In this document: positions 15,789 to 22,954 of the stretch, one piece after another | Layout: every line of letters starts with the position of its first letter | How positions within the stretch are numbered: position 1 is the stretch's first letter | Origin: CAKSQF01 sp051868045 | GTDB lineage: Bacteria > Bacillota > Clostridia > Oscillospirales > CAG-272 | Direction of reading: 5' to 3' | Length of the DNA stretch: 26,434 bases | NCBI GenBank assembly: GCA_051868045.1 | Contig: JBJDZN010000049.1 | Coordinates: 1 to 26,434, forward strand | Position numbers and translations under genes: made by a program | The notes under the pieces: model-generated | The model's database searches: none | The model's input: the letters and a program-made list of their open reading frames with translations, nothing else | Told to the model about the DNA's origin: nothing

Positions 15789-16613
15789 ATGAAAATCACC
15801 GAAACCAAATTTGCCAAAGAATTCATGGACACCGCCGACAAGGGCTACCGTATGGGCTGGCACGAGCGCAACGGCGGAAATCTGTCCTACCGGATCCCCA
15901 AGGATCAGTTGGATGCAGTATCGGATCAGCTTTCCCATGAGGGTGAATGGAGACCCATCGGAACCGAGGTTCCCGCTCTCGGAGGTGAATATTTCATGGT
16001 GACCGGCTCGGGCAAGTATCTGGGCAATGTCATGAAAGATCCCGAGGACTCCTGCTGTATCATTGAACTGTCGGAGGACGGCACCTGCTACCGTATCCTG
16101 TGGGGACTTGTAAACGGCGGTCGCCCCACTTCCGAGCTGCCCACCCATCTGATGAACCACGAGGTTCGTATGAAGGCAACCGACGGGGCTTCCCGGGTCA
16201 TCTATCACTGTCACCCCGAAAATCTGATCGCCCTGACCTTCGTTCTTCCTCTGAAGGACAGAGTTTTCTCCCGCAAGCTGTGGGAAATGATGACCGAATG
16301 TCCCATTATCTTCCCCGCAGGCATCGGCGTGGTCAAATGGATGGTTCCCGGCGGCAGAGAAATTGCCGTGGAGACTGCCAAGAAGATGGAAACCTACGAT
16401 GCGGTTGTCTGGGCGCATCACGGCTTGTTTTGTTCGGGTGCCGACTTTGACAGTGCCTTCGGACTTGCCCACACCATCGAGAAGGCGGCTAAGATTTATC
16501 TTCTGGTTCACAGCGTAGCAAAGGAAGAGCGTCAGACCATCACGAAGGAAGACTTCGTGGAGCTTGCCAAAGCATTCGGCGTTCAGCTGAACGAGAATTT
16601 CCTCCAAAACTGA
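15789..16613 (+). CDS. rhaD: L-rhamnulose-1-phosphate aldolase RhaD
   Basis: RhaD is a class II zinc aldolase that splits L-rhamnulose 1-phosphate into dihydroxyacetone phosphate and L-lactaldehyde. The 274-aa length equals that of the E. coli enzyme. Expected residues are present at offset -1 from it: Glu116, zinc ligands His140, His142 and His211, and Glu170. The N-terminal WHERNGGNLSYR is a family signature. A strong AGGAGG site lies 8 bp before the ATG, after a short run of GAGATA repeats in the 35-bp gap from rhaA. No lactaldehyde-processing gene is adjacent. Confidence 0.97.
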   Translation: MKITETKFAKEFMDTADKGYRMGWHERNGGNLSYRIPKDQLDAVSDQLSHEGEWRPIGTEVPALGGEYFMVTGSGKYLGNVMKDPEDSCCIIELSEDGTCYRILWGLVNGGRPTSELPTHLMNHEVRMKATDGASRVIYHCHPENLIALTFVLPLKDRVFSRKLWEMMTECPIIFPAGIGVVKWMVPGGREIAVETAKKMETYDAVVWAHHGLFCSGADFDSAFGLAHTIEKAAKIYLLVHSVAKEERQTITKEDFVELAKAFGVQLNENFLQN

Positions 16614-16642
16614 GCTTTCGGAGCCGTTAACGGAATCTCAGT
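16609..16642. repeat. Nested inverted repeats at the end of rhaD
   Basis: ACTGAG (16609-16614, overlapping the rhaD stop) and CTCAGT (16637-16642) flank a perfect 10-bp palindrome CCGTTAACGG (16624-16633). No T-tract follows, so it is not a standard terminator. It may be a processing or attenuation structure between rhaD and the regulator gene. Confidence 0.5.
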
Positions 16643-16657
16643 CAACCGACAAAAAAC

Positions 16658-16683
16658 TTTGGAATTCAAGATCTTTTGGAATT
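16658..16683 (+). repeat. Direct repeat upstream of the rhamnose-locus AraC gene
   Basis: Two exact copies of TTTGGAATT (16658-16666 and 16675-16683), 17 bp apart. AraC-family proteins commonly bind paired direct-repeat half-sites, so this is a candidate autoregulatory site. Confidence 0.6.
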
Positions 16684-16705
16684 TATGAAAAGGAATGCGT
16701 ATTTT
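16676..16705 (+). promoter_or_regulatory. Possible promoter of the rhamnose-locus AraC gene
   Basis: -35 TTGGAA (16676-16681), 18-bp spacer, -10 TATTTT (16700-16705), overlapping the second direct repeat. Weaker than the other promoters here. Confidence 0.45.
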
Positions 16706-16752
16706 ATTGCAATCAATCAACACACTACGTTAAAAAGAACAGGTGGAATTGC

Positions 16753-17727
16753 ATGAGACAGTTTTTGATCGACAGACTGAGTCAGATCACCGACGAGGAG
16801 CGGGACATCCTTGCCGGAAAGGGGATCGACCGTAAAATATACACCAGCAACACGGACAATTTCATCGTGTCCAGTCAGCTGATGATGCGTGCCGGAAACA
16901 AAATTGCCGTGCGGACACATACCCGATTCACCCCCTTCCTAATGCACGGACACAACTATATGGAAATGATGTATGTGGCATCCGGCTCCATTGTTCATCT
17001 GGTTGAGGGCAGACGGCTGGTTCTGGAAAGCGGGGATCTGATCCTGCTGAGCCGTCACACGCAGCACGCCATCGAGCAGGCAGGAGAGCATGATCTGGGC
17101 ATCAATTTCATCGTTTCTCCCGACTTTATCCAGTCGATCCTGGGCAAATTTGACGGAAGCAGTGATTTTCGTGCCTTTCTTGCCGAAAATCTCTGTGATG
17201 AGGGCGGTCCCTCCTTCATGGTCTATCGGACTGCCTCCGTTCTGCCCATTGAGAATCTCATTGAATCGCTGGTCTATTCCATGACCTTCGGCGAAATGAA
17301 TTCACCGGAGGTGCTGATCGGCAGCATTACCCTGCTTTTTCATCTGCTGTCCGAAAGTGCAGAGGCATTGATCAGCTACCATACCTCCGATCCGGGCACC
17401 TCCGAGCTGACCGACTTCATCCTTTCCTATATCCGAAGTGACTACAAGAATGCCACGCTGAGTTCCCTTGCGGCAAAGCTCTATCTGTCACCAACCTATT
17501 TGTCCCGTTGGATTTCGAAGCACATGAACATGTCCTTCAAGCAGCTTCTGATGGAGCAGCGGTTCACCATGGTCGAAAAGCTGCTCCGATCCACCGATCT
17601 GTCGATCAGCGAAATCATCCGTGCCGTAGGCTATGAGAACAAGAGTTATTTCCACCGTGAGTTCCTGCGCAGATACGGCTGTTCCCCTCTGAAGTGGAGA
17701 AAAATGGCTCAAAACGGTCAGGTCTGA
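16753..17727 (+). CDS. AraC-family regulator with cupin sensor domain (probable rhamnose regulator)
   Basis: A 324-aa protein with an N-terminal AraC-type cupin (about residues 55-120; HGHNYMEMMYVASG and SGDLILLSRHTQHAI) and a C-terminal double helix-turn-helix domain (about 220-320). HTH1 is LSSLAAKLYLSPTYLSRWIS and HTH2 is SISEIIRAVGYENKSYFHRE, ending with the usual GCSPLKWRK. Such proteins sense a sugar through the cupin and activate transcription. Its place right after rhaD, as the likely fourth gene of the locus, suggests it controls rhaBAD, though the inducer is not shown by sequence. AGGTGG lies 6 bp before the ATG. It also has its own possible promoter with direct repeats. Confidence 0.92.
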   Translation: MRQFLIDRLSQITDEERDILAGKGIDRKIYTSNTDNFIVSSQLMMRAGNKIAVRTHTRFTPFLMHGHNYMEMMYVASGSIVHLVEGRRLVLESGDLILLSRHTQHAIEQAGEHDLGINFIVSPDFIQSILGKFDGSSDFRAFLAENLCDEGGPSFMVYRTASVLPIENLIESLVYSMTFGEMNSPEVLIGSITLLFHLLSESAEALISYHTSDPGTSELTDFILSYIRSDYKNATLSSLAAKLYLSPTYLSRWISKHMNMSFKQLLMEQRFTMVEKLLRSTDLSISEIIRAVGYENKSYFHREFLRRYGCSPLKWRKMAQNGQV

Positions 17728-17871
17728 AAAAATTTTTCTTAAATCACTTCTTGTCAAAAGTATTATCCTGTTTTCAAAACACCAAATCAATAGTTGAGAA
17801 TCCCTTGAATTATTTCATTCTCCCGTGAATACCCCGGCGCAGTTTGTCCAAAATAAAAGCAAATTGACCGA

Positions 17872-17891
17872 TGTCCGCACCTTTACGGACA
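17872..17891. repeat. Inverted repeat just upstream of ptsI
   Basis: TGTCCG (17872-17877) and CGGACA (17886-17891) with an 8-bp spacer, ending a few bases before the ptsI ribosome site. As RNA it would form a hairpin beside the site; as DNA it could be an operator. Confidence 0.5.
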
Positions 17892-17908
17892 TGGAAAGGA
17901 TCCGGGAT

Positions 17909-19549
17909 ATGAAAGAATTCAAGGGATTTGGTGTATACGGTGCCATTGCCATAGGCAGGGCAGCCGTTTTGACAGAAGAGAAAGAGGAACGGTCGGCAGA
18001 ATCATCCGGCATTCCGAACAGCCCCGAATTTGAAGAAAAACGGCTGGAGAGAGCGTTGGAGCTTGCCAAGAACCGGCTTGACGGACTCTATGAGAAAACC
18101 CTGTCCCAGGTTGGCGAGGAGGAAGCGGCGATCTTCTCCATTCACCGAATGATGCTGGAGGATCCCGACTTTGTGGATGGGGTCCGCCAAAAAATCAAGG
18201 ACGGATCAACGGCGGAATCTGCCGTCCGTGGGACGGCAAGGGAGCTGTCCGATCTGCTGATTGCCACCGGGGACGACTATCTTCGGGAGCGTTCCACCGA
18301 TGTGCGGGATGCGTCGGACTGTCTGCTTGCCGCTCTGACCGGGCGGGAGCGATCGTGGGGGCATCTGCTGAGCGGCATTTCGGACCCCATACTGTGCGCA
18401 GACGATCTGACGCCCAGTCAGACGGCGGGACTGGACAAGGACAAAATCCGTGCCTTCGTAACGGCAGGCGGGTCGTCCAACTCCCATACGGCAATTCTGG
18501 CACGGAGCAGGGGGATTCCCGCCGTGGTGGCGGTGGGCAAGGAGTTTCTGGACGGTCTGCAACCCGGGCAGGTCATTGCCGTCAACGGTTACACAGGGCA
18601 GGTTTTTCTGGATCCCGACAGTTCCACGCTGGCAGAGCTGTCCGAAAAGATGGAGCAGGATCTTCGCAGAAAAGAAGAGCTCCGCTCCCTTATCGGCAAG
18701 GAAAGCCGGACAAAGAGCGGAAAAAAGGTAGATTTGTATGCCAATATCGGCAGTGTGGACGATCTGACAGCCGCACTGGACAGTTCTGCCGAGGGAATCG
18801 GGCTGATGCGGAGCGAATTTCTCTACCTTGGGAAGGGGGACTACCCCACGGAGGAGGAGCAGTTTTCCGCCTATCGGCAGGTCCTCGAGGGCATGAAGGG
18901 TCGGCGGGTCATTATCCGCACGCTGGACATCGGCGCAGACAAGCAGGCGGACTATTTCGGGATTCCTCATGAGGAAAATCCGGCACTGGGCTACCGTGCC
19001 ATCCGGATCTGTCTGGATCGGGTGGAACTGTTCAAGACCCAGCTACGGGCTCTCTACCGGGCATCGGTCTTCGGCAGGTTGGCGATTCTCTTCCCCATGA
19101 TTGCATCGGTATGGGAGGTGGAGACCATCCGCAGAATCTGCCGACAGGTACAAAGTGAGCTTGAAGCGGACGGAGTGGACTGCTGCCGCTCGGTGGAGCT
19201 TGGGATCATGATCGAGACCCCGTCATCTGCGATTCTGTCCGACAAACTGGCGGAACTAGTGGACTTTTTCAGCATCGGAACCAACGATCTGACCCAATAC
19301 ACCCTTGCCTGCGATCGGCAGAACAGCCATCTGGCAAGGTTCTGCGATCCTCATCATGAGGCAGTCTTCCGACTGATCGAAACGGTGACCCAAAATGCCC
19401 ACCGTCAGGGCAAATGGGTGGGGATCTGCGGCGAGCTTGCCGCCGATGTCAGGATGACTTCACGGCTGATCGGTCTGGGAATCGACGAGCTGTCGGTCTC
19501 GCCGGCGGCGGTACTGGACGTTCGGAAGGCAATCCGGGATTGCGAATAA
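17909..19549 (+). CDS. ptsI: PTS enzyme I (phosphoenolpyruvate-protein phosphotransferase)
   Basis: Enzyme I takes phosphate from phosphoenolpyruvate and passes it to HPr, the first step of PTS sugar uptake and of HPr-based carbon control. I start at ATG 17909-17911 (MKEFKGFGVYGAIAIGRA), the canonical N-terminus, with AAAGGA 8 bp upstream, giving 546 aa; in-frame upstream ATGs lack good sites. The phosphorylated residue is His193 in GGSSNSHTAILAR, which carries one more residue before the SHT core than the usual GGRTSHT. The PEP-binding part has IIRTLDIGADKQ, NPALGYRAIR, MIETPSSA, SIGTNDLTQYTLACDR and the active Cys507 in GICGE. It is slightly shorter than usual. No HPr gene is nearby. It follows the AraC gene by 181 bp and shares a terminator region with nfnB. 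Confidence 0.93.
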   Translation: MKEFKGFGVYGAIAIGRAAVLTEEKEERSAESSGIPNSPEFEEKRLERALELAKNRLDGLYEKTLSQVGEEEAAIFSIHRMMLEDPDFVDGVRQKIKDGSTAESAVRGTARELSDLLIATGDDYLRERSTDVRDASDCLLAALTGRERSWGHLLSGISDPILCADDLTPSQTAGLDKDKIRAFVTAGGSSNSHTAILARSRGIPAVVAVGKEFLDGLQPGQVIAVNGYTGQVFLDPDSSTLAELSEKMEQDLRRKEELRSLIGKESRTKSGKKVDLYANIGSVDDLTAALDSSAEGIGLMRSEFLYLGKGDYPTEEEQFSAYRQVLEGMKGRRVIIRTLDIGADKQADYFGIPHEENPALGYRAIRICLDRVELFKTQLRALYRASVFGRLAILFPMIASVWEVETIRRICRQVQSELEADGVDCCRSVELGIMIETPSSAILSDKLAELVDFFSIGTNDLTQYTLACDRQNSHLARFCDPHHEAVFRLIETVTQNAHRQGKWVGICGELAADVRMTSRLIGLGIDELSVSPAAVLDVRKAIRDCE

Positions 19550-19588
19550 AGCGGCTTCCGTTAAGACAACAATGAGACAATCAAAAAA

Positions 19589-19617
19589 TCAGGGAACGGT
19601 TTTTGACCGTTCCCTGA
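19589..19617 (-). terminator. Bidirectional terminator between ptsI and nfnB
   Basis: A perfect 12-bp stem, TCAGGGAACGGT (19589-19600) and ACCGTTCCCTGA (19606-19617), with a 5-nt loop. In the minus direction it is followed by TTTTTTGATT, an excellent T-tract ending the nfnAB transcript. In the plus direction ATATTCTT follows, so it probably also helps stop ptsI. Confidence 0.92.
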
Positions 19618-19636
19618 ATATTCTTGACATGAGAAA

Positions 19637-21049
19637 TTACTTCGACAGGTATTCGTCGATTGCCTTTGCGGCAGTCTTTCCGGCACCCATGGCGAGTATA
19701 ACGGTAGCGGCACCGGTAACGGCATCTCCGCCTGCATATACGCCCTCCTTGGTGGTCGCACCGGTGGACTCCTCTACGATGATTCCGCCGTGGCTGTTGA
19801 CCTCCAGTCCCTTGGTGGTGGACTTGATCAGGGGGTTGGGAGAGGTACCGATGGAGATGACCACGGTGTCCACATCCAGCAGGAATTCGCTTCCGGGAAC
19901 CTCAACGGGACGGCGACGACCCTTTTCATCGGGCTCGCCCAGCTCCATACGGATGCACTTCATACCGCTGACAAAGCCGTTCTTGGGATCTCTCTTGTCA
20001 TCGGGATTGTTGTAGCCCAGAATCTCAACGGGATTGTTGAGGAGCTTGAACTCGATTCCCTCTTCCATTGCATGCTCGACTTCTTCCTTACGGGCAGGAA
20101 GCTCTTCCAGCGAACGGCGGTAGACGATGTAAACATGCTCGGCACCCAGACGGAGAGCGGTTCTTGCGGCGTCCATTGCCACGTTACCGCCGCCGACAAC
20201 GGCAACCTTCTTGCCGTGCATAATAGGCGTGGTGGGATCTTCCTGATATGCCTTCATCAGGTTGGAACGGGTCAGGAACTCGTTAGCCGAGTAAACGCCC
20301 TTCAGCGACTCGCCGGGAATGCCCATAAACCGGGGCAGACCTGCGCCGGAGCCTACAAACACGGCCTCAAAGCCGTCCTCAAACAGCTCGTCGATGGTGA
20401 TGGTCTTACCGATGACCACGTTGGTCTCAACATCAACGCCCATCTGCTGCAGCTTCTCAACTTCCTTCTGGACGATTGCCTTGGGAAGACGGAATTCGGG
20501 AATACCGTAAACCAGCACGCCGCCGGCAAGGTGCAGTGCCTCATAGATGGTAACCTTATAACCCAGCTTTGCCAGATCGCCTGCGCAGGTAAGACCGGAA
20601 GGACCCGATCCGACCACTGCCACACGGTGACCGTTGGAGGGAGCAACGACAGGAGGCTCGGTGCAGAACTGGTTGTGCCAGTCGGCAACGAAACGCTCCA
20701 GTCTGCCGATTCCCACAGGCTCACCCTTGATGCCGCGAATACACTTGCTCTCGCACTGGGTTTCCTGGGGGCAGACTCTTCCGCAGACGGCGGGAAGGGT
20801 GGAGGAGCGGTTGATCACCTGATATGCGCCCTCAAAGTCCCCCTCACGGATCTTTGCGATAAACTCGGGAATGTGAATGTTTACGGGACATCCCTGAACG
20901 CAGGGCATATTCTTACAGTTCAGGCATCTGTTTGCCTCGTCAATTGCCATTTCATCGGTGTAACCGGTGGTTACCTCCTGGAAGTTATGGGCACGGACCG
21001 CAGGATCCTGTGTCGGCATGGGGTTCTTCTTCAAAGACATATTCGGCAT
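19637..21049 (-). CDS. nfnB: NfnB, large subunit of electron-bifurcating ferredoxin:NADP+ oxidoreductase
   Basis: NfnAB couples exergonic and endergonic electron transfer: it reduces two NADP+ with one NADH and reduced ferredoxin, reversibly. The 470-aa subunit is homologous to the glutamate synthase small subunit. N-terminal cysteines for two [4Fe-4S] clusters are Cys42, 45, 50, 54 and Cys89, 93, 99, 103. The FAD site is GSGPSGLTCAGDLAKLGY at about 147-164, the NADPH-binding Rossmann motif is GGGNVAMDAARTALRLGA, and GGDAVTGAATVILAMGAGK lies near the end. The start (21047-21049) is one base after the nfnA stop, with AAAGGAGG 9 bp upstream, so translation is coupled. No glutamate synthase large subunit is nearby; the pairing with nfnA makes Nfn much more likely than GltD. 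Confidence 0.93.
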   Translation of the reverse strand: MPNMSLKKNPMPTQDPAVRAHNFQEVTTGYTDEMAIDEANRCLNCKNMPCVQGCPVNIHIPEFIAKIREGDFEGAYQVINRSSTLPAVCGRVCPQETQCESKCIRGIKGEPVGIGRLERFVADWHNQFCTEPPVVAPSNGHRVAVVGSGPSGLTCAGDLAKLGYKVTIYEALHLAGGVLVYGIPEFRLPKAIVQKEVEKLQQMGVDVETNVVIGKTITIDELFEDGFEAVFVGSGAGLPRFMGIPGESLKGVYSANEFLTRSNLMKAYQEDPTTPIMHGKKVAVVGGGNVAMDAARTALRLGAEHVYIVYRRSLEELPARKEEVEHAMEEGIEFKLLNNPVEILGYNNPDDKRDPKNGFVSGMKCIRMELGEPDEKGRRRPVEVPGSEFLLDVDTVVISIGTSPNPLIKSTTKGLEVNSHGGIIVEESTGATTKEGVYAGGDAVTGAATVILAMGAGKTAAKAIDEYLSK

Positions 21050-21050
21050 C

Positions 21051-21893
21051 TCAGTTTGCCTCCTTTTTGAACAGATTACAGGTTTCTTCTCTCTTTTTCA
21101 GCTCAAAATCACGGTACATGGCACTGCGGCTCATTGCCTCGTCAAAATCAACCTCAAAACCGTCGAAGTCGGGACCGTCCACGCAGGCAAACTTGGTCTT
21201 GCCGCCAACGGTCAGACGGCATCCGCCGCACATACCCGTTCCGTCAATCATAATGGGGTTCATGGAAACAACCGTCTTGATGCCGTAGGGCTTGGTAGTG
21301 GCAACAACGAACTTCATCATGATCAGAGGACCGATGGTGATGACTTCGTCATACTGCTCTCCTGCCTCAATGGCTTCCTTCAGGGGGACAGTAACGACGC
21401 CCTGTCTGCCGTAGGAGCCGTCGTCGGTCATAACAGTCAGCTTATCGGAGCAGGCTCTGAACTCATCCTCAAGAATCAGAAGATCCTTGCTTCTGAAGCC
21501 GATGATGGAATGAACCTCACAGCCCAGCTCATGGAGTTTCTGAGCAACGGGAAGAGCAATTGCACAGCCGACGCCGCCGCCGACTACGCAAACCTTCTTC
21601 AGACCATCGGTATGAGTTGCAACGCCCAAAGGACCTACGAAATCCTGGATGTACTCGCCTTCTTCCTTATGATTAAGTAACTCGGTTGTGGCACCGACTA
21701 CCTGGAAGATAATCTTGACGGTTCCCTTCTCACGGTCATAGCCTGCCACGGTAAGGGGAATTCTCTCGCCGTTTTCGTCCACACGCAGAATGATGAACTG
21801 ACCCGGCTCTGCCTTCTTCGCAATCAGCGGAGCTTCGATGTCCATCATCGTAACGGTAGGATTCAATGTCTTTTTCGTAACGATCCTATACAT
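21051..21893 (-). CDS. nfnA: NfnA, small subunit of electron-bifurcating ferredoxin:NADP+ oxidoreductase
   Basis: A 280-aa ferredoxin-NADP reductase-type protein with FAD, an NAD site and a [2Fe-2S] cluster. Visible features: an FAD-binding barrel with PGQFIILRV and RIPLTVAGYD (residues 30-53), the nucleotide motif VVGGGVGCAIALPVAQKL (103-120), and the cluster segment with Cys222, Cys225 and Cys237 plus Asp217 five residues before the first Cys. The Nfn structures, as I recall, use one Asp and three Cys for this cluster. In E. coli-type annotation this would be called a sulfide dehydrogenase or dihydroorotate dehydrogenase electron-transfer subunit. AGGAG lies 11 bp upstream of the ATG. It is the first gene of nfnAB, directly behind a sigma-A promoter and 146 bp after the Gx-transporter gene. 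Confidence 0.93.
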   Translation of the reverse strand: MYRIVTKKTLNPTVTMMDIEAPLIAKKAEPGQFIILRVDENGERIPLTVAGYDREKGTVKIIFQVVGATTELLNHKEEGEYIQDFVGPLGVATHTDGLKKVCVVGGGVGCAIALPVAQKLHELGCEVHSIIGFRSKDLLILEDEFRACSDKLTVMTDDGSYGRQGVVTVPLKEAIEAGEQYDEVITIGPLIMMKFVVATTKPYGIKTVVSMNPIMIDGTGMCGGCRLTVGGKTKFACVDGPDFDGFEVDFDEAMSRSAMYRDFELKKREETCNLFKKEAN

Positions 21894-21962
21894 CTTTGGT
21901 ATCTCTCCTGTTCGTTTTATTCGGGATTATCACCCGCAGATTGACAATTTTCTGTCGATAAT

Positions 21963-21991
21963 ATCTTAGCACATTCGGAGTAAAATGTAAA
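21963..21991 (-). promoter_or_regulatory. Sigma-A promoter of nfnAB
   Basis: On the minus strand: -35 TTTACA (21986-21991), 17-bp spacer, -10 TAAGAT (21963-21968), with extended TGC before the -10 box. It lies in the 146-bp gap after the Gx-transporter gene. Confidence 0.75.
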
Positions 21992-22039
21992 GAGGATAAC
22001 GAAAATTTAATAATTTTTTCACATTTTTTTTGCTGTTTT

Positions 22040-22537
22040 TCAGTGTTTTTTCCGTTCCAAAGCCGAAAGAGCGAGATTCGAGACCGCTCCGATGAGGAAA
22101 CCCGTCAGAACGCCGGTCAAAATCAGTATCGGAAGGTAGGTCATTGGGGCGGGCGAGCGCAGCATCAGAACCGCAACTGCTGTCTGCGCCAGATTGTGGG
22201 TCACACCCCCTGCCGCCGACACACCGATGAGGCTGAATTTACCCGTTTTTTTCAGCAAAGTCATAACGCACAGGGAGAAGAGTCCCCCCGAAAGAGCGTA
22301 GGCAAGGGTATAGGGATTGGTAAACAAAATGGCACTGAGCAGGATGCGGATAAGATTGACCGCCAGTGCGGAGCGTCCCCCGATGCGATACAGCACCGTC
22401 ACCACTGCCAGATTGGCAAGTCCCAGACGGATGCCCGGTGCCACAAAATCCAGAGGCAGCAGCGATTCCAGATAGGAAAGTCCCATTGCCAATGCAGACA
22501 TGACTCCCACGAGAGCAACGTTTTGAGCCTTTTTCAT
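22040..22537 (-). CDS. Gx transporter family membrane protein (heptaprenyl diphosphate synthase component I-like)
   Basis: A 165-aa protein with about five membrane helices and the family pattern LGLANLAVVTVLYRIG, GGLFSLCVMTLLKKTG and GVTHNLAQTAVA. This is the Hpre_diP_synt_I / Gx transporter family. It belongs to an integral membrane pair that, with a NusG-II protein, accompanies ApbE in flavin-based extracellular electron transfer loci (EetA/EetB in Listeria, from memory). Its start overlaps the stop of the preceding NusG-II gene as ATGA, so translation is coupled. The old annotation as a prenyl synthase subunit is unlikely to be functional. The exact role is unproven. No T-tract terminator follows, so read-through into nfnAB is possible. 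Confidence 0.85.
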   Translation of the reverse strand: MKKAQNVALVGVMSALAMGLSYLESLLPLDFVAPGIRLGLANLAVVTVLYRIGGRSALAVNLIRILLSAILFTNPYTLAYALSGGLFSLCVMTLLKKTGKFSLIGVSAAGGVTHNLAQTAVAVLMLRSPAPMTYLPILILTGVLTGFLIGAVSNLALSALERKKH

Positions 22538-22884
22538 GGACTTTCCTCCTCCACCGTGATCACCAGCCGATGGGGCAGGCAGATAATGCTGTCTCCGACG
22601 CTGTCTATCTTGCCGGTGCGGACGCAGACACCGTCGGGACAGCTTGCCGAGGTAACGGACACCTTCCCGTCGGACACGATCACCAGATTGTACTCTCCGT
22701 CCTCCAACAGGACGGGATATTCCTGATCCTCGGACAGGGGCAGTCTTGCGATTTCCTCGCCGTCCACCAGAATCCGTGCATACAAAGGGGCATCCCCCTG
22801 CCCTTTGGACAGATGAATCCCCAGAAAAATCAGCAGGGCGGCGGCAAGGATGCCGGCAATCAGAACAAAATCATGCTTTTTCAA
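22534..22884 (-). CDS. NusG domain II-containing membrane-anchored protein
   Basis: A 116-aa protein with one N-terminal membrane helix (about residues 5-23, FVLIAGILAAALLIFLG) and an extracytoplasmic NusG-domain-II fold. The C-terminal signature is SCPDGVCVRTGKIDSVGDSI followed by ICLPHRLVI, with three conserved cysteines. I place the start at TTG 22882-22884 (MKKHDFVLIAG): AGGGA lies 8-9 bp upstream, no suitable ATG exists there, and upstream in-frame ATGs lie inside apbE without ribosome sites. The gene sits 70 bp after apbE and overlaps the next gene as ATGA. Members of this family accompany ApbE and Gx-transporter proteins and are linked to extracytosolic electron transfer. The biochemical role is unknown. 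Confidence 0.85.
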   Translation of the reverse strand: MKKHDFVLIAGILAAALLIFLGIHLSKGQGDAPLYARILVDGEEIARLPLSEDQEYPVLLEDGEYNLVIVSDGKVSVTSASCPDGVCVRTGKIDSVGDSIICLPHRLVITVEEESP

Positions 22885-22954
22885 AATGAAATATCCCTGC
22901 CTTTCCCTTTCTGAAGTATCCCATATAGAGACTTGTCCCGGCGCAAGACCCTCC

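Noticed and set aside
17825..17908. Upstream in-frame start for enzyme I adding 28 residues
   Set aside because: The family begins at MKEFKG, which has its own AAAGGA site; the extension has no family similarity.
19637..21049. Glutamate synthase small subunit (GltD)
   Set aside because: No large subunit is nearby, and the gene is translationally coupled to a ferredoxin-NADP reductase-like [2Fe-2S] subunit, which is the NfnAB arrangement.
19790..21070. Long plus-strand open frame (426 codons) opposite nfnB
   Set aside because: It is antisense to a gene with complete Fe-S and nucleotide-binding motifs, and shows no family pattern.
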